A stretch of DNA of 64,000 nt from assembly GCA_029931535.1 (NCBI GenBank), contig JAQPZY010001688.1:5573001-5637000 (forward strand), read 5' to 3'. The stretch is from Margaritifera margaritifera. Lineage: Eukaryota; Mollusca; Bivalvia; Unionida; Margaritiferidae. Positions 1 through 11,539 of the stretch are shown one piece after another. The notes below the pieces were generated by a model. That model did not search any database. It was given only the letters and a program-made list of their open reading frames with translations, and was not told the origin of the DNA. The stretch's first letter is position 1; the number at the start of each line of letters is the position of its first letter. The translations under genes and the position numbers were made by a program.

Positions 1-181
1 TTACATGAATCTCCCAGTCTCTTTGGCATCCCATTTTCTTTATCAAAAGTAGATGCTTTGACTAATTTCTGTCGGCCAGTCTCGCGTGAATTAGGCTCAT
101 CTGCAGTCTTGCACTTGGCACCAAAGAAATTATGTAAAGTTTCCATCCAAAAAGTACACATATGATAATCACTTGAAAAAA

Positions 182-508
182 AAAGTATATCTGTAAATGA
201 CACACAAAAAACAGCTGATTTATGATGATTAACATGGGAGTTCGTATTCTCAGACAATCTAAATAAGCAGTATTTTTCTAAATACGATATACAATTAAAT
301 GCAAGTGTTCCATACATTGCATAAGGATTTATAATATGATGGATTAAAACTGTGCTAAGTAATGTTTATCAAAAAGAGGAGTCAAATCACCTGCATGTGT
401 AATTAGTCTTTTGCTCAAAATGATCATTAGGAACCGACAATCAATTAACAGGTGCCTTAATCTCCTTGTCTGCTAAGATCTAACCTATGCGGCTTCACCT
501 AATCCCAT
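182..508 (+). repeat. dispersed repeat, copy A (inverted partner at 8481-8703)
   Basis: This segment is similar to the reverse complement of 8481-8703. Shared landmarks in order are AAGTATATCTGTAAATGAC, a block around AAGGATTTATAATATGATGG, a block around TTAGTCTTTTG and the end AACCTATG.GGCTTCA. Copy A carries about 100 extra bases (roughly 202-300) that are missing from the partner. No coding sequence is evident inside the shared part. It is a family of interspersed repeat that I cannot name. Confidence 0.6.
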
Positions 509-1200
509 TACAATCACTTGAACTTCTTTGATATCTCGCACACTACATGATAGATACTTGCTTTGTAGGAACAGATCAAATAAAAGAGAATCTTGCCAAC
601 AATAAATCATGCATACCGAGGACTGAGCTGTTGGAATTTTCATGTGTTCAAAAATGAAAAGTATGTGTACTTTTACATGGATTTCGGTGTCTGAGAGAAC
701 CAATACATCATCAACATCATCTTTATCTATCTTCCCCATATCCATACCGAATCATGTGACATGCAATAAGTACATGTGCTGCAGTGCAGTTGTGCAAAAC
801 ACGTTAACAGCATCCATCATGCAGTTCCAAGGAAACTTGCATAAAACATTTTGTGGAAACAACTATGGTGGCAATTTTGAGATTCATATTCACACACTCA
901 ATGACTGAATCCAAGAAGAAAAACCAGTAAAAAGATGCAGAATTCTTGAACCAGACACAGATTCAAAGATTTTAAACACAATAGATTTTAAACCTGAATG
1001 AAACCAATTATCTGATTTAGAATGTTTGTTTTGAGATTTGGCTGCAAAATGCGCAGCTTATTTATTTAGGCTTGTCATTTTTCTTTCATTGGGAATTATT
1101 TTACATGTGCAGTATCATGACCAAGTCGATGTGCTAAGGCATGCTTAAGTGCACTGGGCACACATACAGTTTTCCATGAAAAATATTAGTTGAGCAGCAA
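509..1200. other. unassigned AT-rich sequence
   Basis: A minus-strand open frame at 485-745 has an acidic stretch (DKDDVDDVLVLSDTEIHVKV) but no recognisable domain, and its 3' end runs into the dispersed repeat at 182-508. I see no convincing splice sites. Nothing else was identified. Confidence 0.3.
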
Positions 1201-1220
1201 CCAAACTACATTTTAAATTT

Positions 1221-1289
1221 GTTTTCATTTCACATGATATTTATGAAACTCATTATAATTTTTTCATAAATATCATATGAAATGAAAAC
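1221..1289. other. near-perfect hairpin, 28-bp stem, 13-nt loop
   Basis: The arms at 1221-1248 and 1262-1289 are reverse complements with one mismatch, separated by a 13-nt loop. On the minus strand the mismatch becomes a G:U wobble. The 69-nt size fits a small-RNA precursor or a tiny fold-back element. The sequence is very AT-rich, which lowers the significance. Confidence 0.6.
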
Positions 1290-2090
1290 TCATTTTTGAT
1301 CCTCTATATTTGCAATGGAAGACAATACATTGAGAAATTGTTAGCAAATGTAATTTATTATTAAGCAGGATGAATGCACATATCTAGCTAATTCTAAGTC
1401 TATTAAAATCTATTTCTAGTACAGATGTTTAGACTAAAAATAAATAATATTTATGAATTAGCATAATTTAGTCCATTGAAACCCAAGTAAACGGTAATCA
1501 GTTACAAAGTATGTACAGAGTTACAGTACATTATTTTGTCATTTTGGTAAATCTGCTCAAAGTTTATGTGGTTCCAAAATTTTCTGACAAAGAGTATGTG
1601 GCGAGGTACCCTCGTTACAAGGTGTACGATTTGGTTGGTTATCATTATCTAGAGGATGATCGACCTTGGTGTTATTGCCCGGATTGAGTAAATAATAAAA
1701 TAAATTATGATGGAATAAATAGAGATCTGAGCAGATATATAGAACAGAATAACACGAGCCCCTGTACAGGAAATATAACAATTTAATCAATTACATAAAG
1801 CAAATTGAGATAATACATAACATTAAGAAGATATACATCTTTTTTAAATAAATCATTTACCGAATTTCAACACAAATATACTTATGTAAATAGCCGATCT
1901 GTTTTAAACGACAGACTTAGTTCATCATAGAATTGAGTGAACAATTTAAGTCATTGCCCAGCATGCCTGCATAACCTGGTTATTGCTGGTCACTCCAAAT
2001 TCAATGTTGCTGTCCGGTCAAGGTTGATGTTCTCCCCTTTTTTCCCTTCTCACTCTCTCTTATCTCGCCTCTTTCGGCCCTTGAACTTTG
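1290..2090. other. unassigned AT-rich sequence
   Basis: Only short open frames without recognisable domains occur here. I see no RNA gene, transposon end or tandem repeat. Confidence 0.3.
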
Positions 2091-2091
2091 T

Positions 2092-2152
2092 GTGGGTAGA
2101 TAGGTAGGTGGATATGTGGATAGTTGGATACGTAGGTAGGTAGGTGGAGCTT
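2092..2152. repeat. degenerate GTAG/GGAT-type microsatellite
   Basis: A run of imperfect 4-mers of the GTAG and GGTG type (blocks such as GTAGGTAGGTGG) occupies about 60 bases. Confidence 0.7.
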
Positions 2153-2718
2153 TTTTCCCCTTGTGCTTTTGAGACTTGCTCGCTTCTACTGCCAGAATTG
2201 TGTCCCTCAACTTCCAGACACCTGTACCTTGAACAATTGTTTATACGAGAGAATTTCTTCTAAATTCTATCTCGGAGTCAAGATCTCTTCCTCTCACAGG
2301 AAAACTTGGACTGATTACATTTTGCAAGGTGGAAATTTTAAAACACGAAATTTTCGTCTGGGAACACACCCCTTATTTAGCATAGCCAATCAGATTAAGC
2401 GTATCTACCGCCTTTTATAAATACACACCCATCGTGGTCAGCATAACCCTAGATTTTTAAATAACCGATTCTGGAGAATTTCAAAAGATAATACAACTTC
2501 TACTAGTCTCTTCATCTCTCACTTTGACATTTTTGATATCTAGACCTCCAAATAACCTTCTTTCCATTAGTGATACAATGAAGGTTTAATTAAGAATCAA
2601 TCTCGCCACCAAACAGGGACATTAAAACCATCGCAGTCTATCGATTTCATATGGTACCTTTCCTCATAAATCTAATTAATTGTTATCTGCCAACAAATGT
2701 GCTCTACCGAAATCAAAA

Positions 2719-2960
2719 AGTCCTAGCAAAGTTACAAAGTTTGGGTTTCAGTTCACTCATTTGTTCAAGAAAGACAACAAGTATTTGACACTTTATTTGT
2801 GGTGATGTCAACAGAAAGTCTGGGCTCTGTGTAAACACAGTTTTTTCAGCAGAGAGTACTATGACACTGCTGTCATCTACTAATGCAAGCAAGAAACTAG
2901 TCCTAGCAAAGTTACAAAGTTTGGGTTTCAGTTCACTCATTTGTTCAAGAAAGACAACAA
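2719..2960. repeat. two identical 62-bp repeats exactly 180 bp apart
   Basis: The segment 2719-2780 recurs without change at 2899-2960. The 118 bp between them are unique. The period of 180 bp keeps frame, so a minus-strand open frame (2713-2940) reads the peptide block MSELKPKLCNFART twice. No protein family is recognised. A recent segmental duplication is the simplest reading. Confidence 0.75.
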
Positions 2961-3013
2961 TGTTGATTAACAGATCAAGCCTGCACTTTTAATCTGGTAT
3001 GAGTTAAATATTC

Positions 3014-3042
3014 TTGTGTGTGTGTGTGTATGTGTGTGTGTG
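3014..3042. repeat. TG microsatellite
   Basis: An interrupted (TG)n run with a single TA interruption. Confidence 0.9.
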
Positions 3043-3345
3043 GAACATACATGCAAACCTAACGGTTTAACCTGCCACATATGCTAGCTGCTACTTCCTG
3101 TGACCCTGAAACTCAACCTTCAACTTTTCAACCCATCAATCACCCAAAAAGTAATCGTCAACGTTCTTGAATGAATTACTATACAATGTCTGATCACAAA
3201 TGCCAACAGTAGATATATTCACTACTTAAACTAAATCTCAGTGTGTGTTTACATTATACCATATGACCATGCTTTTAATATTTAAAGAAATTATGCAACC
3301 ATGTAATAATGCTGTTAAAAGTACAAGTCCATAAAGCATACCAAC

Positions 3346-3551
3346 CTGTTGCCAAACTCAAAGTCAGAGCTACTGGTGAGAACATTAAGCATGCTTGGAC
3401 TGTTCCGGCTGTTGATTGGTTCATCCTTTTTTTGATGCTGAAGCAGGTCTGCAGCCGATGATGTAGCAGCTGAAGTCATAGTTCTGTGTGTGGTTGGAAC
3501 AGACTCAGGCCGTGTGTTCCGTTCCAACGTCATCTTTGACTAGGCCCAGAT
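3346..3551 (-). CDS. possible host exon carrying a start codon; product unknown
   Basis: On the minus strand an acceptor-like tract CCCTTTCCAG ends at 3552. It is followed by a short leader with an in-frame stop, then ATG at 3533-3531 and 62-63 open codons. These end at a possible donor, CAACAG|GTTGGT (exon end 3346). The peptide starts MTLERNTRPESV, is Ser/Thr-rich in the middle (TSAATSSAADLLQHQ) and ends LTSSSDFEFGNR. Its composition is more protein-like than other short frames nearby. No domain is recognised. Later exons would lie below 3346 and I could not find a convincing one. The donor departs from the usual GTRAGT, and a stop follows within 10 codons if it is not used. It could be a chance frame. 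Confidence 0.35.
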
Positions 3552-4239
3552 CTGGAAAGGGATCCAATTTGATTACTGTTGGTAAACCAATTTAAAATAG
3601 GCTAAAGTGTTTAGTATTTCAACACTATTATTGAAATTACTGGTTTAGATTAATCAAATGCATGTTCCCCACACACTTGAGATATTTCTCAATTCCTGTT
3701 TTCCAATCTGTATCCCATTTTTTATGAAATCTTCTATATTTACATTAAAATCTGAGATGGCTCACAAAAATGTCATATGAAACTGGAATTTCTCAGATGT
3801 CACTGCATGCTTCAACATGAGATAAGTCTTATGGTTGGTAATAAAGACTAAAAGAAAGCCAACTATAGAAAAGCTTCCATTATCTGAACCTAGCTTAACC
3901 AAATTACTGGCCAATCCACACTGGCAGCATACTGCAAAATAAGGAAAATAGGTGCATCTGTGCAAATAAGTGAATATGGAAAAAACTGTACACCTTCCGG
4001 TATTTTGGGGGCTAAAAATAGGTGTACTGGTATATCATGTTTGCAAAAACATTGTCTAAGAGTTTTCTCATCTGACAATTGTTATGTTCTTTATCAAAGT
4101 GATTAGTTTCTCCATTCATGTATCTGGTTCTGGTTCTGCTTTTTCATTCTTTTTCTCTTTCTTTTATAGTCATAATATACCATTCAATACATTTGATAAG
4201 CATAAATATGGAAACTTTACAAATTATTGCATAATGATA
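3552..4239. other. unassigned sequence (intron-like or intergenic)
   Basis: Short open frames only, with no recognisable domain, RNA gene or element end. Confidence 0.3.
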
Positions 4240-4326
4240 CATTCTGCTACTGATAAACACATATAAAACATTCTGCTACTGACAACCACATATAAAACAT
4301 TCTGCTACTGATAAGCACATCTAAAA
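4240..4326. repeat. 29-bp tandem repeat, 3 copies
   Basis: The block CATTCTGCTACTGA begins at 4240, 4269 and 4298, a period of exactly 29 bp. Differences between copies are limited to a few bases. Confidence 0.9.
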
Positions 4327-4336
4327 AAAGTCATTA

Positions 4337-4960
4337 AGATTTGTGTTAATTTAAACAATAAAGTGTATAAGACTTGTGCTAACTTGAAAAAATAAAGTGT
4401 ATAAGACTTGTGCTAACCTTAAAAAATAAAGTGTATAAGACTTGTGCTAACTTGAAAAAATAAAGTGTATAAGACTTGTGTTAATTTAAAAAATAAAGTG
4501 TATAAGACTTGTTAATTTAAAAAATAAAGTGTATAAGACTTGTGCTAACTTGAAAAAATAAAGTGTATAAGACTTGTGCTAACCTTAAAAAATAAAGTGT
4601 ATAAGACTTGTGCTAACTTTAAAAATAAAGTGTATAAGACTTGTGCTAACTTTAAAAAATAAAGTGTATAAGACTTGTGTTAATTTAAAAAATAAAGTGC
4701 ATAAAACTTGTGCTAACTTTAAAAAATAAAGTGTATAAGACTTGTGCTAACTTTAAAAAATAAAGTGTATAAGACTTGTGTTAATTTACAAAATAAGTGT
4801 AGATGTGACTTGTGCTAATTTAAAACTAGGTGTAGATGACCTTTGCTAATTTAAAAATAAGTGTACATGTATATGACTTGTCCTAATGTAAAAATAATTG
4901 TATATCACTTGTGCTAATTTAAAAATAAGTGTACATGTATATGACTTGTGCTAATTTAAA
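4337..4960. repeat. ~34-35-bp minisatellite, about 13 close copies plus degenerate flank
   Basis: The unit contains AATAAAGTGTATAAGACTTG followed by TG(C/T)TAA and an A/T-rich spacer. About 13 close copies run to about 4800. After that, 4 to 5 diverged copies (AAATAAGTGTA..TGACTTGTGCTAA) continue to 4960. Small spacer-length changes make the period vary by 1-2 bases. Each close unit carries an AATAAA on the plus strand. Confidence 0.92.
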
Positions 4961-6180
4961 AAAAAACAGTGTACAGGTTTATTGTCAAGATTATACAGTA
5001 TCTTCTGAATCATACTGATTATTGTATATGGGTAAATGTATGCACTGTTACAATTTTGAGAATTTATATTTTTTCAAAAATTCTACTGGCTCAGTTTTTG
5101 TGATTTTGCAAATATCATACATTTGACAGAACCAGGACATCAGATCAGTAGATTTCAAAATTTTGCTTAGTAGACTTGGTCCCAATTCAGTAGGATTTCT
5201 TATCGAAATAAATTTACATGTTTTAAGGGGATTGAAAACAAAACCAGTGCATTTTTTTTTGCCTTAAGATGTATTCTCTTCTTACTGTAATAAAACAGCA
5301 AGTTTTGAACAGGAATCAGATTCTGATGGCAATGTGATAATGCTAACTAATTAATATGAGTCATGGTATTGCCAGTTAAATGAAAAAATAAGTGTTGTAT
5401 ATCTTATAGTTCACTGCAAAGATTTTTTTTATAAAATCCACAAGCATTTTTAGTTTCCTTCACATGTTTACTGCCTGATGTCCACTGATGACACTCATTT
5501 TGATTATTAAGTTTGACACTTTATAATAGGTTCTCAATAATTTTCTGGTCCAGATTTGTCTGCACAAGTCAGGTGATATATATCCACTTTGCAATGAAAC
5601 ACACAGTGCAAAGTTCAGACTTTTTCTACTCTCCTGCACCAACTTAAACTTTGATTTCCATGCATTGTTGAACTTCTTATAATATTTTTTAGCCAATAGT
5701 TTTTTAGCATTGGGAGAATGTGTACGTTTCAGCATTTTAGCATGAATTGACCATAAAAAGAAAAGAGCTTCCCTTAAGTATTCCTATTAAAACATCTTGA
5801 AAAACATAATAACAATTAAACAAGACAAAATATCGAAATGGTTACGTCTTTCTGCTGAAATAATACATTATCTCCCCTCCACTAAAAGTCAGCTCATTTT
5901 TAATGACAAACTCACAAGCCATCAGGAACCACCTTTGTTCCTTTATTACCTATAACACCTCAATAAATATCCTGCCTTTGGCCTTAAACTCTCTAAATTA
6001 CAACAATAAGGTAGTCAATCAACAGCTTGTGCACACATGTCAGCCATTGTGTAAACAATTCTTAATCAGATGCTCAGCATGCATCATTTAACTGGTGGAA
6101 CAGGTCCTGTCCCCAGTATTACTGGTTGTGATTGGTTTCTGTAACGTGTGGATAGAACACATAAAAATACCGTTTTTTTT
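4961..6180. other. unassigned sequence with one lysine-rich open frame
   Basis: A minus-strand frame at 5460-5735 (91 codons) is Lys-rich in its first half (KKLLAKKYYKKFNNAWKSKF). It has no recognisable family and no clear splice signals. The rest of the interval shows nothing identifiable. Confidence 0.3.
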
Positions 6181-6204
6181 TTACATTTACCCCCCCCCCC
6201 CCCC
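6173..6204. repeat. T-run followed by a C-run
   Basis: A poly(T) run and then a poly(C) run of about 14 bases, separated by a few bases. Homopolymer lengths may be unreliable in assembly. Confidence 0.85.
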
Positions 6205-6441
6205 AAATCTTTAAGTTTTCAAAAGCAGTAGATTTCAACTACAGACATAAAACGGTATGTGTGGTAGAAAGCCTTTAAAATGGTCTTTCTGCCCTACCAC
6301 TGGTAGAAACACATGTATGAATTATGGTGGCAAGAACTATTTAAAAGAGTGTGAATACTGACTGAAACAAGAAAGTCACAAAGTTAAACCATGCAGAAAT
6401 TTCCCCCTGTACAGTATAATTTTTGTTTCCTATGTTGTATT

Positions 6442-6693
6442 CTATTTAAGATGATTTACAGAAGAACCACAAATACCAGCCTGCTCATATAATAGTTTAG
6501 ACCTATCAGCCAGTAGTACAGAGACATTCTCCATTTTCATTTCTTTCTCACACAATGATTCATACTCTGTACCTATCAGGTGATAGAGAGCCCTTTTCAT
6601 TTCCTTCTCACACAATGATTCATACTCTGTAGTTCTCAGGTGATTGAGAGAAGAGGGTATTCCCATTTTGCTGCAAATAGCTGTGCTGAACAT
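6442..6693 (-). other. open frame with an internal ~60-bp tandem duplication; function unknown
   Basis: An 83-codon minus-strand frame reads the block TEYESLCEKEMK twice. The DNA shows a duplicated segment (about 6525-6583 and 6585-6643) whose two copies differ at a few sites, mostly near the junctions. The C-terminal part reads SVLLADRSKLLYEQAG. The composition is protein-like, but there is no recognised domain, and neither an upstream acceptor nor a downstream donor is convincing. It could be an exon fragment or a chance frame. Confidence 0.25.
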
Positions 6694-6699
6694 ATCTAT

Positions 6700-8030
6700 C
6701 CAACTTTGATTCTGATACTGTTGTCTTTAAATCTGAGGGAATGGTTCAACTTATATCTAATGATTACACAAATAGCCTAGATTCTGGATGATCTGCTATT
6801 GGCTGCAGTGTGCTGGGTGAGGGCACACAAACACTGCACCATGACCATGACCTATATTGTAATGTATTTATAGTGATGACCAGGTACACACAAAACTTGG
6901 AGATAATTCTACATACCATAGTATGTCCTTAGCTCTCAAAAGTGCTGTAATGTTACCTGTTCACACTGATCCAAATCTACAAAACAGGATCTAAGGGTTA
7001 CACCCACCTGACAACTGTGCATACTAATTACTATCTATAGCTCTTGAAGAACAGACATTAAATGTATAGTGTATATTGTATTTAGGCAGAGCAGAACGAG
7101 AAAGACACCCCCATGCAAGATTCCTATTTAAGGGTTTTCCTCCCAACAACACACTAATCATACATCTGCCCAAGTTTTAGACAAACGCACAATCATACCT
7201 ATTATTTTCAACTATGGCAATACACATGGGCTCTGCACAATTGGTATTAGACAAAAATACACATATCATCCATATTTTCAGTGAAGAAAATACTTTTAAA
7301 AATGACCTAAAAAATTGTATGTAGAATAATATACACCTGAGTTTTCATTATTTATCTTACTAATTGCAAAGGGAATATCATCATCAACACTGCAATTATT
7401 GCAACCTGTAAACAACAGATGAAACATTTACAATGAAGAATGAAATTGCAGTTAAACAAATACTCCTTAACTGACATTTCCGGCTTTTCCTAGGTCTCAT
7501 TGTTGAATTCTGGATGACTACAGAATGTCAATTAAGGAAACTGGATTTATTTTATTTATGATCCAATTATGGAAAATACCAAAGTACTATCCTCAATTTT
7601 TCCATAATTTAGCAAGTTACAAGTGGCTTTAGGCCTGTGATCATGTAGTGCCATCTGATGTTTTCAAACTTCCGACTGTTATGTGCCACTTAAGCACAAC
7701 TGTTGCTTTCCATATACAGTAAAGACTGTTTATGTTTCACAGGAAACTGAGATTTTCTGAACGTTATAAACGAGAAACGTTCTATCCAAATTCATTGTTT
7801 ATTTTTCAAAATGTTTATGTACTTGTCCATGTTGATGAGGTTCGACATCCATGTAGTACAAATGTATACTGGTATTATTATTGTCAAACTCATGTAATTT
7901 TGATAAAATGTTAAAACAACATACATTGGTATAAATGTATGTCATCATGAAAAACAAATTATAAACCAGCAATCACTCATTTCACAAACAACATCCTCAT
8001 GGTACAACAAATTTATATTTTAATTGTTGA
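6700..8030. other. unassigned sequence
   Basis: No coding sequence, RNA gene or element boundary could be supported. Confidence 0.3.
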
Positions 8031-8032
8031 TA

Positions 8033-8416
8033 TCACAGGTGTGATAGTGTCACTATCAGAATTAACATAATCCAAGAAATCAACATACTCTTTACCAGAC
8101 CCAAGTAGGCATCACACATTATAACACGGGGAATATCATCCCCAACAGCATCACTATCACTGGTAATGACATCTGTTTGCACACTATAACCTGCCTTAAC
8201 AAAACAGTTTGCAGCACAATTTGTGGACACATCATGCCATGCACAACAAATCATACTGACCACAGACAATTAAATACATTTATTTCATGCTAAATTATTT
8301 TTTAAGGCTTGGGAGGTATCTTTGCATTTGAGCATGTTGGTACTCTGACTTCTATTCCTCGTATTTTTATTGATAGCTTTTATCTTTTTTTTTCTGACAG
8401 GCGAATTTTCAGCCAT
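8033..8416 (-). pseudogene. possible decayed pogo/Tigger-like transposase fragment
   Basis: On the minus strand a short frame starting MAENSPVRKKKIK (ATG at 8416) stops after 43 codons. Downstream a second frame carries CAWHDVSTNCAANCFVKAGY. This resembles the AW..V...TI.NCF.KAGF segment near the C-terminus of pogo/Tigger/jerky-type DDE transposases. The following bases read an acidic tail (EYVDFLDYVNSDSD) only in another frame, so a frameshift is likely. The catalytic DDE core is absent. This would be a remnant with the middle deleted. The assignment rests on one short motif recalled from the family. Confidence 0.3.
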
Positions 8417-8480
8417 TTTCACAACAGTCAGAGTTCAAAATGAACATGAGAGAGATTTACTTTAACACCGAAATCAGTGT

Positions 8481-8703
8481 GATTAGGATGAAGCCACATA
8501 GGTTAGAACTTAGTACACAATGAGATTAAGACATCTGTTAATCTATTGTCAGTGCCTAGTGATCATTTTGATCAAAAGACTAATTATATGTGTGTGTGCT
8601 TTGACACCTCTCTTTGATAAGCTCCACTCAGCATAGTTTAAATCCATCATATTATAAATCCTTACATGGTGTTAGGAACACCTGTCATTTACAGATATAC
8701 TTT
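8481..8703 (-). repeat. dispersed repeat, copy B (inverted partner of 182-508)
   Basis: The reverse complement matches copy A over nearly its whole length but lacks about 100 bp present in A. It lies just upstream (on the minus strand) of the decayed transposase-like fragment, so it may be part of the same element. Confidence 0.6.
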
Positions 8704-9115
8704 AGTTTTTTCCGGTGGCAACTTTATTGATCTGAAATGGAATTAAGCTAATTAAATAAATTAATATAGAAAAGAAAGTGTAATCTCTTCCTTGATTCCT
8801 TCTAGCTGCACAAAATTAAAGAATGGGAAGGTAAAGCCATTTAGAATTGTTGTAGTTGTAATGTCACAAACAATAACAATTATCATGATTATCAACTGCC
8901 TTACTTTTACATTAATTTACTAAAACACTAAATATTTCAAAATCAATGAGCACTAGCAATCTGATGACATATATTGGTGATACATCAATACACACATAAT
9001 GTTCTGCAAGGAGAAAAAGTATTGTTATTGGGACTTCTAGGTTTAGGGCTGGGACTGCAACTTTTTTCAAGGAAGGAGTCATGGACTGCAACTTTCAAAA
9101 CAACTATGGAGAACC
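8704..9115. other. unassigned sequence
   Basis: No supported feature. Confidence 0.3.
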
Positions 9116-9117
9116 CT

Positions 9118-9195
9118 ACCATGGTGTATCCTTGGGCAAGGAACTTCACTTGCTTTAGCATAATATAACCTGCAAAGTGTTATTGTACTGTAAAA
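9118..9195 (+). repeat. SINE tail fragment
   Basis: It contains CTTGGGCAAGGAACTTCAC and CATAATATAACCT, the same tail blocks as the SINE at 9852-10015. The tRNA-like head is missing. Confidence 0.5.
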
Positions 9196-9850
9196 CAAAA
9201 AAAACCCAAACCCTCCTATAGCATAGGTATATATAATCATGGATCCCATTATACTGGTTGAACTTTACTTATGTGTTTAATGTACCCCAGTAAAGGCTTT
9301 CTCGCCTTGAACACGTTACAGTTTGTATTGCTCCTATGAATATATTATAGTGAGGGACCGATGTATTATTGAGGTAGAACTTGACAACTCAAAGTGCTCT
9401 AGGTCAAACATTTTTGCTTAAGTTTTAGGTTGTTTCAAGTTTTTAAGATGGTGGGTGATAGAAAACTTTACATGAGGATTCAGCAAGTTATTTGAGTGAT
9501 GCAGGTTTAAAATATAAAAGTTTTACTATAACTGAAAGAATTATTTTAGATGATCTGCATATATTAACATTTAACTTAAATTTATTGACAAGATGTAGGA
9601 ATAACAATTATACATGGTTTGTGAAGTAACAACAACAAAAAAAAAAGGCATTTGCAAAAACTACTGTGGAAGAACTATGGAAGTAATGCTACAATCTTTG
9701 CACATGTACAGCCAAACTTCTGATTTGTGTGATCAATTGATCCCTATATTGGTAAAAATGAAAGAAAAAAACCCCACACCAAATATGGATGTTTAGAAAT
9801 GTTGTATTTTTTGGCATTTTCTGAGATAAATAATAACTGTTTCCTTTTAG
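9196..9850. other. unassigned sequence
   Basis: No supported feature. Confidence 0.3.
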
Positions 9851-9851
9851 G

Positions 9852-10015
9852 ACCATGGTGGCTCAGTGGAGACCAGAAGGGCGCAGATTTGAATCCTGCC
9901 AAGACAAGGCAAGGCTGGCTGGCGTGTAAAGTTCTGGAGTAAGGCACTTTACTTCAAATGCCTCAGCATAATATAACCTTTCAAGTTTTTATGTGCTTTT
10001 AAATACCAAACAAAC
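9852..10015 (+). mobile_element. tRNA-derived SINE
   Basis: It has an A-box-like TGGCTCAGTGG followed by a B-box-like GATTTGAATCCTGCC, as in RNA polymerase III promoters of tRNA genes. After these comes the tail block GTAAGGCACTTTACTTC..CAGCATAATATAACC shared with other copies. The tRNA body is too degenerate to be a functional tRNA. Confidence 0.65.
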
Positions 10016-10169
10016 AAATTGGTTTCCTTTTCGATGACCATCCAAGATAAATATTGACACATTAAGTCACTGGACCTAAATCGATGTAGAATGTCTAATA
10101 ACATGTAATAAGAATTCTGCAGAATGGAATGTCTTGCTTGCTCTGCCTTTGCATACTCCAACAAGAATC

Positions 10170-11145
10170 CCTTGAAGAGACTGATGCTCTACTGGGCTAA
10201 AAGAATCTCTAGGAGTTCAAGATATTACCATTTCTTCCTTTTAAATGTTGAGTGCTGGAAACATATCTGATATTCTTCAGTGATAGCAAGATTTTCATAT
10301 TAGCCACTGTGGTACACATATTGGATGTCAGCTTGGCACCACTTTCATTTAGGACAAAGTAGACATCATTAGAAGTCTTTTGGTAAAAAACACCATGTTA
10401 TAATGATCATCCAATCAGGGGGAGTAGTGACAACAAGATTTTAAGACCGTCATCATGGCAGCCATATTGGATGTACGACTGGTTCCATTTTCATTTAGGA
10501 CTTGGTGAAAACTCCATGTTATAATGATCATCCATTCAGGGGGTGTAGTGACAAGAAGATTTTTAAGACAGTCTTGGCAGCCATATTGGATATATGATTG
10601 GTACCATTTTCATTTAGGACCAACTAGGTATTATAAGAAGTCTATTGGTGAAAACCCCATGTTGATATAGCCATCCGTATGGACAGGAGTAGAGATAACA
10701 ATATTTTCAAGATACGACTGCTGTGGTTGCCATAGTGGGTGTCAGATTGGCACCATTTTCATTCAAGACCAACAGGACATCATAAGAAGTTTTCTGCTGA
10801 AAACCCCATGTCAATATGCGTTTCTGTTCAAGAAGAGTTGTGATAACAAGATTTTTAAGATGGCTGCTATGGCAGCCATATTGGACATCAGATTGGCACC
10901 ATTTTCATTAGGTTCACCTAGACACCATACAAAGTCTTTTACCGAAAACCCCATCCATTCAGGAGAAGCAATAACAAGATTTTCAAGATGGCCACTGTGG
11001 CAGCCATACTGGATGTCCGAGCAGCACCATTTTTATTTAGGACCAACTAGACCATGGGATGAATGTGTGTGTAAAGTTTCAAGGCAATCCTCATAGTAGT
11101 TTAGGAGGAGTAGCGATAACAAACTTGTGCTAATGGATGGGCAGA
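10170..11145 (+). repeat. modular repeat array, family A (unit about 130 bp)
   Basis: A head block (CTGATGCTCTACTGGGC) is followed by about six diverged units. Each unit runs through GCAGCCATATTGGATGTC, CACCATTTTCATTTAGGAC, CTAGACATCATAAGAAGTCT, GAAAACCCCATGT and GATAACAAGATTTTCAAGAT. The array closes with a tail (GGGATGAATGTGTGTGTAAA, then CCCATAAGCTC). The same head-units-tail plan recurs at 60515 and 32215. Short minus- or plus-strand frames across it are not coding. Confidence 0.8.
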
Positions 11146-11535
11146 TAAGAGAAAGCAGACAACAGATGACAGACAACAGACTATCCCATAAGCTCTTCTG
11201 GTCTATGACCAGTACAGCTAAAAACCATGCAAAGTTCCTGGAGCAAAACGATAGGTCACTGTGACCTACTTTTGCAAGTAATGAGTAGTACGCTCGATGA
11301 GGAATACTTCCATCACGTTTCATGACTGTACAAAACAAGTGTCAGAGAAACTGAGCTAAATGCAAAATCTTAACATAATCACTTGAGTATGAAATGTTAG
11401 GTCACTGTGATCTACTTTTGCATGAGGTGATCAGTACCCTCCATAATGAACATGCCCATCAAATTTCACGACTGTACATACAAAAGCATTTGAGAAACTA
11501 AGCTAATTGCAGAAACTTAATGTTGATGCGTGCCT
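11146..11535 (+). repeat. two ~170-bp units with a GGTCACTGTGA motif
   Basis: Each unit contains GGTCACTGTGA(C/T)CTACTTTTGCA, then ATGA.CATGCCCATCAAATTTC-like sequence and AGAAACT.AGCTAA.TGCA. Diverged copies also occur at 40560-40830 and in part near 44085. Confidence 0.7.
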
Positions 11536-11539
11536 ACTC

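Noticed and set aside
4337..4960. CRISPR-like array
   Set aside because: Repeats are contiguous with no unique spacers, and the context is an animal genome; it is a minisatellite.
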